A DNA stretch of 64,000 nt from Nostoc favosum CHAB5714 (GCF_020829495.1 NZ_JAIVFQ010000038.1:1-64000), one strand, 5' to 3'. Shown: positions 1 to 8,141, counted from the stretch's first letter. Notes: generated by a model not told the origin, from the sequence alone. A program made the numbers and translations.

Positions 1-1
1 A

Positions 2-88
2 ACTTTTGCCCTAGAGGCAAGCAACGCTTTAGGAGAATCGACCTCTACTCTGACTGGAGCAATCCAGAAGCAGCAAGTTGACTCGTAG
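2..88 (+). CDS. 3' end of a gene cut by the window edge
   Basis: An open frame enters from the left edge and ends at TAG 86-88. The last residues read as a polar, Ala/Ser/Gln-rich tail ending QKQQVDS. This is too short to assign a family. The same frame reopens directly after the stop as the next entry, so this could also be an upstream part of that gene separated by a nonsense codon. Confidence 0.3.
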   Translation, partial: TFALEASNALGESTSTLTGAIQKQQVDS

Positions 89-226
89 ATTAAAGAATCC
101 CTGCGCGTTCACGCCAGGGAGTGTCAAATTGTCCGCCTTGATGAACAAACAGGTAATGTGTTTATTTTGGCAGGAGATAACATAGAGGTAGAAATCTATC
201 GCAATGGTCTTTGGAGGTTCTTGTGA
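89..226 (+). pseudogene. start-less small protein, DUF6888-like C-terminus
   Basis: The frame has no ATG, GTG or TTG start between the stop at 86 and its own stop at 224-226. The C-terminal half (RLDEQTGNVFILAGDNIEVE, then a WRFL end) matches my recollection of the small cyanobacterial family annotated DUF6888, which is normally about 55-60 residues long. Its TGA overlaps the GTG start of the next gene in a GTGA arrangement, which is typical of translationally coupled pairs and supports a once-intact gene. The N-terminal part appears lost or frameshifted. The family name is from memory and not checked. Confidence 0.4.
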
Positions 227-435
227 TTGAGCCAGAATTTAGCAGCATGAGCAAAACCGAGTTAAGAGCCTTCGTCATTGCTCACCCCGACAACAAAGCA
301 GCGTTTCGTGCTTTTGTTGACCGCTTTACATCTGAAGCGTCTCCAGAGACTTTTGACATCCCAAAATCGAATGCTGAGATTGAAGAAGTTGAAATTTTGA
401 TTAAACAAAAATTAGAACAATTAAAAATGAGCTAG
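223..435 (+). CDS. small DUF6887-like protein
   Basis: A 70-residue, charged, helical protein starting IEPEFSSMSKTELRAFV and ending in a Lys/Glu-rich tail. The 'P-x-F-x-x-M-S-x-x-E-L-R-A-F/Y-V' opening is what I remember for DUF6887, a family usually encoded just after a DUF6888 gene, as here. I chose GTG at 223 because GGAGG lies 5 nt upstream (213-217) and the start overlaps the stop of the preceding frame. TTG 211 and ATG 247 are alternatives. Function unknown; such pairs are common in Nostoc accessory regions and could be toxin-antitoxin-like, but nothing here proves it. Confidence 0.55.
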   Translation: MIEPEFSSMSKTELRAFVIAHPDNKAAFRAFVDRFTSEASPETFDIPKSNAEIEEVEILIKQKLEQLKMS

Positions 436-623
436 ATTTTAGAAGTTTCTTTTAAATGTCGCAAAATTAATTGAATCGAACAACTGTTCGGTTTTGCAAC
501 CTACCAAGCTATCCGACTCGGTTTTATATTCGGAGGTTGTCGCCTTCCTCGCTGGTTCAGGTCTGGACTCCCTGATGTACGCTCGATAAATTCCCACTTA
601 TCAACTCTGACTTTGGGGAGTAC

Positions 624-2585
624 TCACGCCACAGCCACCGCCACCACGCGAAAACCAACAACGTCGTCACGATAGGCGCGCGCGTAGTAGAAACGATTGG
701 CAGAACGGCAATCCCTGGCAACGTAGTCCCAACTACCGCCACGCAGCACCTTTATGTTATTATCTTTACCAGTTAGCCACGCACTACCATCTTCTGGCGC
801 ACCCTGGTAATTGTCATTATATACATCTAGACACCATTCCCATACATTACCATACATATCGTATAAACCGAAAGAGTTAGGCGGAAATTTTCCTACATCT
901 GTTGTTTGTTGACGATATTCGCCCTTTGGTGCAGAGGCGTAAGGATAGTCACCGTTGTAGTTAACTAAATCTGTGGTAATCGTTTCACCAAAATAAAATG
1001 GGGTCTTGGTTCCAGCACGACAAGCATATTCCCATTCGGCTTCACTGGGTAGCCGATAGGTTTTTCCTGTCCTTTGGCTCAATTTTTTACAAAATTCTAC
1101 TGCATCATCCCAACTCACCTGTTCTACAGGTCGTTTCTTTGCTTTGAAGTAGGAAGGATTATTACCCATAATTGCTTGATACTGCGCCTGGGTGATTTCA
1201 TATTTACCCATGAAGAACCCAGGCACTTTTACCTGATGCTGTGGACTTTCATTTTGATATCTCTCTGCTTCTTCTTCGGGTGAACCCATCATAAAGGTTC
1301 CCCCTGGTATCTGTACCATTTCCAGGGTGACACCATTCTCTAAATCTTCAACAAAGTGTTTTGCCTCACTATTGCTACGGTTGGTGATATTTCCCCGTGC
1401 ATCCACCGTGACAACTTCAAATTGAAAGCTTTTTAGGCTAGATGGCCAAAAACGTGGTACTGCAATTGTCAAACCCAACCCAGCAACTGCAAACCCAGCA
1501 GTTTGAATTACACGTCGTCGTGACCAGTTAGGTAAGATTGGGTTTTTTGATGGTGTTGAAGGTGTTGAAATTGTAGATGTTGTAAATTGTTCCGCACTAG
1601 AAGCCTGAGTATTAGTATTTGTGACTGACTTAGATGCTTGTGGAATTGTTTGCTGAGGTAAATCAGGAATTGCAGAACTATTTCGCAACCGAGCAATTTC
1701 TTCCAAGGCTTCTATAGCTTCCATATCTTGACCTGATGCAGCAGCTAGTACCCTAATCCAGAGTTGTTTTGCTAAATCAAAGTCTCTCTTACTCTGAGCG
1801 CGATAAGCATCATTTTTTAACGTGGCGATATCTGCTAGAGTTGCGTATCGTGGCACTAGTATTAGGTGGGATTTATTAACAGGTTCAGCAATCACATAAG
1901 GCGTTTGCCTTGTATTCTTATACTGGTGAACCAGTTCAGGCACACGAAACTTGAGATATTGCTCCAAGCGTTCAACAGTAGCGCATTTACCTTGAATTCC
2001 TAACCCTTCTAGTAATGCCCTGGTAAAAGCACCTTGTTGTAAAGCATTAATTTCATAAGAATACTCCTGGGGAATACAAGAAAAAATGCTGATAACTCCT
2101 TGTTGACGTGCTTCTTCTGCGGTTTGTCGCCCAATTCCTTCACCTGTTTTTTTACCTTCATTGCGACAAGCATCCAGAATCAAGACAATATTATCAGCAC
2201 CGCAGCGACGCAGGCGTTCACTCACAAAGTTAATCGCAATTGCCGTATTTTCAATATCCTCTGGATCGCCATCACAGGGCATGAGATAATCACGGTCAGC
2301 GTATCTTATCCCATGACCACTGAAGAAAAACCAGAAATTATCCCCTGCTCCCATAAAGGGATTGTCAAATAACTGTCGCAAGACTCGCAGTAAGTTAGTG
2401 CGAGTTGGGCGAGTCGATTTTCCAGCAAGTTCAGGGGAGTCATCGGAGAAGAAGAAAATCGGCTCAAATCCGGCTTCATTGCTCAGAAACTCTTGCATTA
2501 ATAGTGCATCCCGCTTGGCAAAGTTTAGCGGTTGCAGATAATCATACTGGTTAATTCCGATCGCGATCGCCCAATTTTTTGCCAT
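624..2585 (-). CDS. caspase-like (C14) protease with C-terminal FGE/C-type-lectin-fold domain
   Basis: 653 residues. Residues 1-240 form a caspase/metacaspase-type domain with the catalytic His in FFFSGHG (His91) and the catalytic Cys in LILDACRN (Cys140). A helical segment (250-300) and a Ser/Thr-rich linker (310-350) lead to a hydrophobic segment (about 358-378) preceded by SRRR. Residues 418-653 are a formylglycine-generating-enzyme-type (SUMF1) domain with GGTFMMGS, RLPSEAEWEYACRAG, YGNVWEWC and RGGSW. The paired cysteines of true FGE are not present near the C-terminus (only CRSA), so sulfatase activation is unlikely; a ligand-binding role is more plausible. It starts 1 nt after the stop of the upstream Pepco-type gene, so the two are probably an operon. 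Cyanobacterial proteins of this type are often targets of diversity-generating retroelements; see the separate entry on the 3' end. Confidence 0.85.
   Translation of the reverse strand: MAKNWAIAIGINQYDYLQPLNFAKRDALLMQEFLSNEAGFEPIFFFSDDSPELAGKSTRPTRTNLLRVLRQLFDNPFMGAGDNFWFFFSGHGIRYADRDYLMPCDGDPEDIENTAIAINFVSERLRRCGADNIVLILDACRNEGKKTGEGIGRQTAEEARQQGVISIFSCIPQEYSYEINALQQGAFTRALLEGLGIQGKCATVERLEQYLKFRVPELVHQYKNTRQTPYVIAEPVNKSHLILVPRYATLADIATLKNDAYRAQSKRDFDLAKQLWIRVLAAASGQDMEAIEALEEIARLRNSSAIPDLPQQTIPQASKSVTNTNTQASSAEQFTTSTISTPSTPSKNPILPNWSRRRVIQTAGFAVAGLGLTIAVPRFWPSSLKSFQFEVVTVDARGNITNRSNSEAKHFVEDLENGVTLEMVQIPGGTFMMGSPEEEAERYQNESPQHQVKVPGFFMGKYEITQAQYQAIMGNNPSYFKAKKRPVEQVSWDDAVEFCKKLSQRTGKTYRLPSEAEWEYACRAGTKTPFYFGETITTDLVNYNGDYPYASAPKGEYRQQTTDVGKFPPNSFGLYDMYGNVWEWCLDVYNDNYQGAPEDGSAWLTGKDNNIKVLRGGSWDYVARDCRSANRFYYARAYRDDVVGFRVVAVAVA
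627..743 (-). other. candidate DGR variable region at the 3' end of the caspase/FGE gene
   Basis: From RGGSW to the stop, the protein reads as a scaffold (RGGSW, CRSANR, GFRVV) in which the expected Asn-rich loop positions are replaced by D-Y-V-A, D, F-Y-Y, A-Y and D-D-V-V. All 14 of these codons end in C or T (for example GAC, TAC, GTT, GCC, TTC, TAT), as expected if they derive from AAC/AAT codons by adenine-specific mutagenesis. This is how DGR variable repeats behave. No reverse transcriptase, avd gene or template repeat is in the window, so the template would have to lie elsewhere in the genome. Confidence 0.5.
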
Positions 2586-2586
2586 C

Positions 2587-2982
2587 TCACTGTGATTCTT
2601 GGCGCTTGAACTTCAGCTTAATAGCTCCTTTGCTACCAGCTTTGGCACCATTACCAATTAATTTAACTTCTCCTTCCCCACTAATTTCCACCGATAGCTC
2701 AATTTCATCTAGCTGCATCTTGGAGTTGACTTTTGCTTGCTGTTGGGCTTGACTAAACAAACTTCCCACGAGTTTGAGAAAGTGAGTCATATTTTGCTCT
2801 AATGTTTGAGCGCTAACCTTAACGGCATCTCCTACCCCTTTGCTACCAGTGCTTTCCCTGATAGTTTCCTCTCCCCAACCGCGTGTATTAGTACTCCCGC
2901 CTTTAGCACCATCAGGAATCGATATTTGCGGCACTTCATCCGTCACAATCCAAATGCCGTCATCTTGGGGTGTTTCTGACAT
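2587..2982 (-). CDS. Pepco-type (peptidase co-occurring) small protein
   Basis: 131 residues. The C-terminal half carries a beta-rich block (residues about 92-128) with ELSVEISGEGEVKLIG and an Ala/Gly/Lys-rich end, and the N-terminal part contains IWIVTDEVPQISIPDGAKG. The arrangement resembles the peptidase co-occurring (Pepco/Trypco) domains reported next to caspase or trypsin-like proteases in bacterial conflict systems. The gene ends 1 nt before the start of the caspase gene on the same strand, which fits a two-gene protease unit in which this protein may act as adaptor or regulator. The family assignment rests on pattern and context. Confidence 0.6.
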   Translation of the reverse strand: MSETPQDDGIWIVTDEVPQISIPDGAKGGSTNTRGWGEETIRESTGSKGVGDAVKVSAQTLEQNMTHFLKLVGSLFSQAQQQAKVNSKMQLDEIELSVEISGEGEVKLIGNGAKAGSKGAIKLKFKRQESQ

Positions 2983-3328
2983 ATTACTTTAAATATTTAC
3001 ATGAAATTTTCCTATAAATTATACATACAACAGTAGAGATAGCGATTCCGATTACTAGAAAATCTCACAGAGCATCTTAGACATCTCCTTTGCGAACCTC
3101 TGCGCTTTCCTTTGCGCCCCTCTGCATTAAAAAGTTTTCTCTAGTCAGGAATTGCGTAGGCAAAGCCCGCACTTCGACTTAGCTCAGTGACCGTCGTAGA
3201 CATCGCACTCAAATTATCTCAGATTGGATGCGATCGCTTTCCATAAAGTAGTCAAATAAAAAATCTAAATATCTGTAATCCAGTCTTAAGTACAATTATT
3301 TGATAACTTTCAGTGCGTTTACAACCCC
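2983..3328. other. intergenic region with dispersed-repeat fragments
   Basis: Between two divergent genes. It contains fragments of repeats seen elsewhere in the window: a 'cctctgcgctttcctttgcg' tract (similar to 49920-49970) and a 'gaccgtcgtagacatcgc' tract (similar to 24060-24090). No coding potential was found. Confidence 0.6.
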
Positions 3329-4237
3329 ATGATCAAACCCGCCGATGTCAGCACCAAACGCTTAATCAGCCTTGCACCTGATAACTGGGTAAAATGGGTA
3401 ACGCAGATTCCTGATATTGTTGCTGGCGAAATTCTCAACTCAGAATTTCAGTGGATAAGTCGAGAAAGTGATGTTTTAATCCGTGTCGAAAGTCCTCAGC
3501 ATGGAAAATTTCTCGTTCTTAACGAATTACAACTCCGCTATAAACCAGAAATGCCGCGCAGGATGCGTGCTTATGCAGCACTTGCAGAAGAAAAATATAA
3601 TTTGCCAACGTATCCAGTACTAATTAATATCCTCAAGGCAAGTGATGCTGAAATACCTACAAGTTATGCATTAAATATAGCTGGTTTACGTGCTATTCAA
3701 GATTACCGTGTCATTAACCTGTGGGAAGTTGATGTCGAGATTGCTTTTCAACAACCTTTACCATCCTTACTGCCGTTTGTACCCATTCTCAAAGGTGGTG
3801 AAAATGAATCTACTATTAGAGAAGCATTACAAATTCTTCGTGCTGATGAACAACTAAACCAACTAGAAACAGTCTTGGCTTTTTTTGCTACGTTTGTTTT
3901 AGAGAGTACGCTCGTTCAAGAAATTATGAGGTGGGATATGGCTGTATTACATGAATCGCCTTGGTATCAAGAAATTTTACGCGAAGGAGAAGCACGCGGA
4001 GAAGCACGCGGAGAAGCACGCGGAGAAGCACGTGGAGAACTGCGAGGAAGAAAGGAAGAGTTATATTCAGGGATTGAATTAGCATTAGAAATTAAGTTTG
4101 GCAATCAAGGTTCAGAATTGATGGCGATAATCTCTGAAATCACGGATTTGCAGAAATTAAAAGCAATTCAACAGGCAATTAAAACTGTAAATACAGTCAA
4201 TGAATTACAGCAAGTTATGTCAACTAACTTGACATGA
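3329..4237 (+). CDS. Rpn/PD-(D/E)XK nuclease-family protein
   Basis: 302 residues. The N-terminal 150 residues match the cyanobacterial group annotated as Rpn-type recombination-promoting nuclease / putative transposase: a PD-(D/E)XK-like core with ESDVLIRVESP followed by FLVLNELQLRYKPEMPRRMRAY (D...ExQ pattern). The middle is helical. Residues 220-235 are a GEARGEARGEAR repeat followed by a helical C-terminus, as commonly seen in this family. Stand-alone gene with ATG at 3329; no clear ribosome-binding site. These genes are multicopy in Nostoc genomes; nuclease or DNA-mobility roles are inferred from the fold family. Confidence 0.75.
   Translation: MIKPADVSTKRLISLAPDNWVKWVTQIPDIVAGEILNSEFQWISRESDVLIRVESPQHGKFLVLNELQLRYKPEMPRRMRAYAALAEEKYNLPTYPVLINILKASDAEIPTSYALNIAGLRAIQDYRVINLWEVDVEIAFQQPLPSLLPFVPILKGGENESTIREALQILRADEQLNQLETVLAFFATFVLESTLVQEIMRWDMAVLHESPWYQEILREGEARGEARGEARGEARGELRGRKEELYSGIELALEIKFGNQGSELMAIISEITDLQKLKAIQQAIKTVNTVNELQQVMSTNLT
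3986..4033 (+). repeat. four in-frame copies of a 12-bp repeat (GEAR)
   Basis: ggagaagcacgc is repeated at 3986, 3998, 4010 and 4022 (last copy with one change), giving Gly-Glu-Ala-Arg units inside the Rpn-like gene. The 12-bp unit keeps the frame whatever the copy number. Confidence 0.95.
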
Positions 4238-4360
4238 AACACCAAAAACATAACCCCTCTCCGCCACCGGAAAGGGGTTAATCACTGCCGAAACTCAGCA
4301 CTATCTTGTACAGACGCGATTCATCGCGTCTCGATTCATCGCGTCTCGATTCAGCAATCT

Positions 4361-4891
4361 CTAATAAGCGTCTTGCAACTCGTAGAAATCAGGCGAGATG
4401 TAATCCTTCCGCAAAGGCCAACCCACCCAATCTTCCGGCATCAAAAGCCGCTTGAGATTTGGGTGTCCTTCGTAGATAATGCCAAACATATCGTAAGACT
4501 CGCGCTCTTGCCAATCTGCGGTCTTCCAAATCCAGTACAGAGAAGGCACTACGGGGTTTTCCCGTGGTAAGAACACCTTAACTCGAACTTCTTCGGGGCG
4601 ATCGCTATTATCACCCACTTTAATCAAGTGATACACACTCACCAATTCCTGTCCTGGCCCAAGGTCAACGCCACCTTGGAACTGGAGATAATTAAACCCG
4701 TAGGCATAAAGGGCTGTAGCAGTAGGAAGCAAGAAATCTGCCGCCACCTTAATTATCTCTACACCATTCTTGTCTGGTGCTAAAAACTCATGGTCAAAGC
4801 CATTTTCCGTCAACCACTGGGAAATTTTACCCGCTTGTACCAATGACTCTTCTTTGGCTGCTGGTACTGGTTTAGATTCTTCTTCAGCCAC
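4361..4891 (-). CDS. ndhJ: NAD(P)H-quinone oxidoreductase subunit J
   Basis: 176 residues, the usual size for cyanobacterial NdhJ, homologous to the 30-kDa/NuoC subunit of complex I. Family blocks are visible: YHLIKVGD, VPSLYWIWKTADWQERESYDMFGI and HPNLKRLLMPEDWVGWPLRKDY. It belongs to the peripheral arm of NDH-1 on the cytoplasmic side of the thylakoid membrane, which serves cyclic electron flow, respiration and CO2 uptake. It overlaps the 3' end of ndhK by 8 nt in the conserved ndhC-ndhK-ndhJ operon. Confidence 0.97.
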   Translation of the reverse strand: MAEEESKPVPAAKEESLVQAGKISQWLTENGFDHEFLAPDKNGVEIIKVAADFLLPTATALYAYGFNYLQFQGGVDLGPGQELVSVYHLIKVGDNSDRPEEVRVKVFLPRENPVVPSLYWIWKTADWQERESYDMFGIIYEGHPNLKRLLMPEDWVGWPLRKDYISPDFYELQDAY

Positions 4892-5621
4892 GGGTTTGTT
4901 CCTCCTTTTGCGCCTTTTCTGTCAGCAGTGCAGGTGGTATTGGCATACCGATCGCTTCTGTCAATTCCTTCGGTGGTGCAGAGCGAGTTGCTGACTGCAA
5001 ATACTTACCAGTTAAGATTTCCTCTACTGGTTTCAAATTATGAGTCGTGCTGTAGTAGCGGTGGGTTTGCTTAATTTTATCCCGCTCTTGCATCGATTCA
5101 TTAGAGATTTTCTTTCGCAGCTTAATGATTGCGTCGATAATTGCTTCTGGACGGGGAGGACAACCAGGCAAATACACATCCACAGGAATCAGTTTATCGA
5201 CTCCGCGTACTGCTGTGGGGGAATCAACGCTGAACATCCCGCCAGTAATTGTGCAAGCACCCATCGCAATTACATACTTTGGCTCTGGCATTTGTTCGTA
5301 AAGACGCACCAGTTGGGGAGCCATCTTCATCGTAATAGTCCCTGCCGTAATAATTAAATCGGCTTGGCGGGGGCTAGAACGGGGAATTAGTCCAAAACGG
5401 TCAAAGTCAAATCGGGAGCCAATTAAAGCTGCAAACTCAATAAAGCAGCAAGCAGTACCAAACAACAACGGCCACAGACTAGAAAGCCGCGCCCAGTCGT
5501 AGAGATCATCAACCGTAGTCAAAATGACGTTTTCTGAAAGGTCTTGAGTGATTGTAGTCCGCTCAATGGGGTTGATGATTCGTTCTTTGCCCTGGGTTGT
5601 TAAGTTAGAATTCAAGACCAT
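4884..5621 (-). CDS. ndhK: NAD(P)H-quinone oxidoreductase subunit K
   Basis: 245 residues, homologous to NuoB/PSST. It carries cysteines for the N2-type 4Fe-4S cluster in GTACCFIEFAA, GACTITGG and VYLPGCPPRPEA, and the conserved RFDFDRFGLIPRSSPRQADL block. It links the peripheral arm to the membrane arm of NDH-1. It overlaps ndhC by 10 nt upstream and ndhJ by 8 nt downstream, so translation of the three is likely coupled. The C-terminal extension after about residue 200 is longer than in plant chloroplast homologues, as is normal for cyanobacteria. Confidence 0.97.
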   Translation of the reverse strand: MVLNSNLTTQGKERIINPIERTTITQDLSENVILTTVDDLYDWARLSSLWPLLFGTACCFIEFAALIGSRFDFDRFGLIPRSSPRQADLIITAGTITMKMAPQLVRLYEQMPEPKYVIAMGACTITGGMFSVDSPTAVRGVDKLIPVDVYLPGCPPRPEAIIDAIIKLRKKISNESMQERDKIKQTHRYYSTTHNLKPVEEILTGKYLQSATRSAPPKELTEAIGMPIPPALLTEKAQKEEQTRG

Positions 5622-5974
5622 TCCAAAGCTCCTTTACGCCATGCGTAAACTAAGGCGACTACAAGAATTGCAATAAAGACTAGTGCTTCAATAAATGCCA
5701 ATAGCCCCAAACGGTGGAAAGCTACCGCCCAAGGATACAAGAACACAGTCTCCACATCAAAGACGACGAAGACCAAAGCAAACATGTAGTAGCGGATGTT
5801 GAACTGAATCCAGGCTCCCCCAATGGGTTCCATGCCAGATTCATAGGTGGTGTGCCGTTCTGGACTGTAACCACTGGGTCGTAGGAGCTTGGAAGCTGAG
5901 AGCGCTAAGGCAGGTACTAGGCTACAGATGATGAAGAAGCCTAGAAGGTACTCGTAACCGCTGAGGACAAACAC
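5612..5974 (-). CDS. ndhC: NAD(P)H-quinone oxidoreductase subunit 3
   Basis: 120 residues with three predicted membrane helices (about 7-27, 64-84 and 90-110). It has the family loop ERHTTYESGMEPIGGAWIQF and the acidic FDVETVFLYPWAV helix. It is a membrane-arm subunit of NDH-1 near the quinone site and the first gene of the ndhCKJ operon. Its promoter should lie in the repeat-rich region 5975-6300; I could not identify it. Confidence 0.97.
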   Translation of the reverse strand: MFVLSGYEYLLGFFIICSLVPALALSASKLLRPSGYSPERHTTYESGMEPIGGAWIQFNIRYYMFALVFVVFDVETVFLYPWAVAFHRLGLLAFIEALVFIAILVVALVYAWRKGALEWS

Positions 5975-6036
5975 AATGAGTATCTACCGCTTATGGAGTA
6001 TTTAAAGTAGGGAGTGGGGAGTGGGGAGATGAGGGA

Positions 6037-6155
6037 GCAGGGGGAGCAGGGGGAGCAGGGGAAGCAGGGGGAGAATAACTAGATTTTTAACCAATGCCCA
6101 ATGCCCAATGCCCAATGCCCAATGCCCAATGCCCAATGCCCAATGCCCAATGCCC
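6037..6155. repeat. short tandem repeats (9-bp and 7-bp units)
   Basis: A gcaggggga-type run is followed by nine perfect copies of the heptamer aatgccc at 6093-6155. This is the short-tandem-repeat class typical of heterocyst-forming cyanobacteria. It lies upstream of ndhC on one side and rubA on the other. Related tracts occur at 8158-8275, 9700-9770, 12640-12670 and 37490-37550. Confidence 0.95.
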
Positions 6156-6322
6156 TAACTGCGTAACTTTCTTTTACATTATATCTGTTTGGTTTTTCTG
6201 AAATCTGGGAAACAGATACACTTCAACTATTTAATTCGCTTTTGATAGTGATAGAAAAGCCTAACAATTATGTCATAATTTTTAACGTATATTTCAGATT
6301 TCTCCTCTGCGAGGCCCTAGCC

Positions 6323-6658
6323 ATGAGCGAACCAGCTGTTGAGACTCCGGTGTTAGACCGCTACGAGTGTCGAGCCTGCGGTTATGTTTACGAACCTGAG
6401 AAGGGAGACGACACGCATGATATTCCTTCAGGGACAACCTTTGCAGAACTGCCCGGAAATTGGCGCTGTCCAGTTTGTAGTGCTAAAAAAACCGCTTTTG
6501 CCAACATCGGCCCTGTGGGTACTGCATCCGGCTTCAAAGAAAATCTCGGTTACGGTTTGGGTGTCAACAACCTAACGCCAACCCAAAAGAATATCCTAAT
6601 TTTTGGTGCTTTGGCTCTTGGCTTCTTGTTTTTTATCAGTCTCTACGGCTTACAATGA
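6323..6658 (+). CDS. rubA: membrane-anchored rubredoxin (photosystem assembly)
   Basis: 111 residues from ATG 6323; the frame is open back to 6242 but the conserved protein starts MSEPAVETP. Residues 14-65 are a rubredoxin domain with the four iron-ligating cysteines in CRACGY and CPVCSA. A C-terminal membrane helix (ILIFGALALGFLFFISLY) anchors it in the thylakoid. Rubredoxin A is needed for photosystem assembly in cyanobacteria and algae. The order rubA-ycf48-psbE-psbF-psbL-psbJ seen here is the conserved cyanobacterial arrangement, although long gaps separate rubA from ycf48 and ycf48 from psbE. Confidence 0.95.
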   Translation: MSEPAVETPVLDRYECRACGYVYEPEKGDDTHDIPSGTTFAELPGNWRCPVCSAKKTAFANIGPVGTASGFKENLGYGLGVNNLTPTQKNILIFGALALGFLFFISLYGLQ

Positions 6659-6714
6659 CAGCCGTTATCTCAGAAACAGCGACTAGTGAGTAGGGAAAGA
6701 GATTTTCATTATTG

Positions 6715-6738
6715 ATTGTGTGATTATAATCACACAAT
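6715..6738. promoter_or_regulatory. 24-bp perfect palindrome with a CRP-type site; possible terminator
   Basis: The centre reads TGTGA-N6-TCACA (6719-6734), a perfect match to the binding core known for cyanobacterial cAMP receptor proteins, and the symmetry extends to 24 bp. It is 57 bp after rubA and 380 bp before ycf48. As RNA it would also form a 10-bp stem with a TATA loop followed by a T-rich run (TATTTTATTTTA), so a rubA terminator is an equally good reading. Confidence 0.5.
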
Positions 6739-6816
6739 TATTTTATTTTACCTATTTCCTAGAGCGTTTAATTAAGCGAAGAAATGCTCACTTTTTGACA
6801 TTGATTAACAGTGTAT

Positions 6817-6837
6817 TCTCTGATAAAATATCAGAGA
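6817..6837. other. hairpin with 9-bp stem in the rubA-ycf48 gap
   Basis: tctctgata and tatcagaga form a perfect 9-bp stem around an AAA loop. It has no following T-run, so it is not an obvious terminator. It may be part of the long ycf48 5' region. The 460 bp between rubA and ycf48 contain no gene that I can support. Confidence 0.4.
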
Positions 6838-7118
6838 TTCAGGTGATAATCCGTAACGTCAAGCAACCTCTATACTGATAAGTTGCCTCTGAGGTGTTAC
6901 AGCAACTAATCACAAATATGTTGCTTCTCAAAGCAAGAATCACGCTAGAAGCAAACAAGTAGGAGTGCATAGAACTTGTTTTTATGCATCGATTGATACA
7001 CCTTGGTTGAGATTGAACTGCTCAACTTATGTATTTGTTAGCAAATGTTAGCAAAAAAGTATCAGTAAACCTTTTAGAGAACAGCTACAGAAATTTAGAA
7101 ACAAGTTAAGAAATACTA

Positions 7119-8141
7119 ATGCATTCAATTGTGAAAGGTTGGCAACGGATAGCTGCCTTGTTGATAGTAGTCCTCATGTGTATAGGTTGTAGCAAAGTCC
7201 CCTCTGTTAGCTACAATCCTTGGAAAGTCATTTCTGTGCCAACAGACTCGAATCTCCTGGATATTGCATTTACTAATAACCCTGAGCATGGCTACTTAGT
7301 AGGTAGCAATGCCACCCTATTGGAAACCAATGACGGTGGTAATACCTGGAAACCAATAACACTGCAACTGGATGAGCAAAAATATCGCTTTGACTCAGTA
7401 AGTTTTGCAGGTAAAGAAGGCTGGATTGCCGGAGAGCCTGGACTGTTGCTGCACACTACCGATGAAGGTGCTTCTTGGTCGCGTATTCCCCTGAGCGAAA
7501 AGCTACCAGGTAGCCCGATCGCAATTAAGGCACTGGCAGATAATACAGCTGAGATGGCTACTGATGTAGGAGCCATATATAAAACCACAGACGGCGGTAG
7601 AAATTGGAAAGCTAGGGTTGAATCAGCAGTCGGTGTGGTGCGTAACTTAGAACGTTCTCCTGATGGCAAATATGTTGCCGTTTCCGCCAAGGGTAGTTTC
7701 TACTCGACTTGGGAACCAGGACAAGATGCTTGGGTACCCCATAACCGCAATAGTTCTCGGCGGGTAGAAAACATGGGTTTTGCTGAGAATGGGCAATTGT
7801 GGTTGCTAGCTAGGGGAGGTCAAATTCAGTTTAGTGACCCAACTAAACCTGAAGAATGGCAAGAGGCAAAATATCCAGAGTTATCCACCAGCTGGGGTTT
7901 ACTGGATTTGGCATATCGTACACCCAATGAAATTTGGATAGGTGGCGGTAGCGGTAATTTGCTACGGAGTCCCGACGGTGGCAAAACCTGGGAAAAAGAC
8001 CGTGCAGTAGAAGAAGTTGCTGCTAATTTGTACAAGATTGTGTTCTTAGAGCCAGAACGGGGATTTATAATTGGCGATCGCGGCGTTTTGCTCAAATATC
8101 TACCAAATCCTGAAACAACTTCCTCACCAGAAGCGGCTTAG
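7119..8141 (+). CDS. ycf48: photosystem II assembly factor Ycf48 (HCF136 homologue)
   Basis: 340 residues. The N-terminus has a hydrophobic signal ending in a lipobox (MCIGC, Cys about residue 24), so it is a lumenal lipoprotein. The rest is a seven-bladed beta-propeller seen as repeated BNR-like motifs (TNDGGNTW, TTDEGASW, TTDGGRNW, SPDGGKTW). Ycf48 binds precursor D1 and helps early PSII reaction-centre assembly. It sits upstream of psbEFLJ, as in other cyanobacteria, which fits a joint role in assembling cytochrome b559-containing intermediates. Confidence 0.95.
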   Translation: MHSIVKGWQRIAALLIVVLMCIGCSKVPSVSYNPWKVISVPTDSNLLDIAFTNNPEHGYLVGSNATLLETNDGGNTWKPITLQLDEQKYRFDSVSFAGKEGWIAGEPGLLLHTTDEGASWSRIPLSEKLPGSPIAIKALADNTAEMATDVGAIYKTTDGGRNWKARVESAVGVVRNLERSPDGKYVAVSAKGSFYSTWEPGQDAWVPHNRNSSRRVENMGFAENGQLWLLARGGQIQFSDPTKPEEWQEAKYPELSTSWGLLDLAYRTPNEIWIGGGSGNLLRSPDGGKTWEKDRAVEEVAANLYKIVFLEPERGFIIGDRGVLLKYLPNPETTSSPEAA

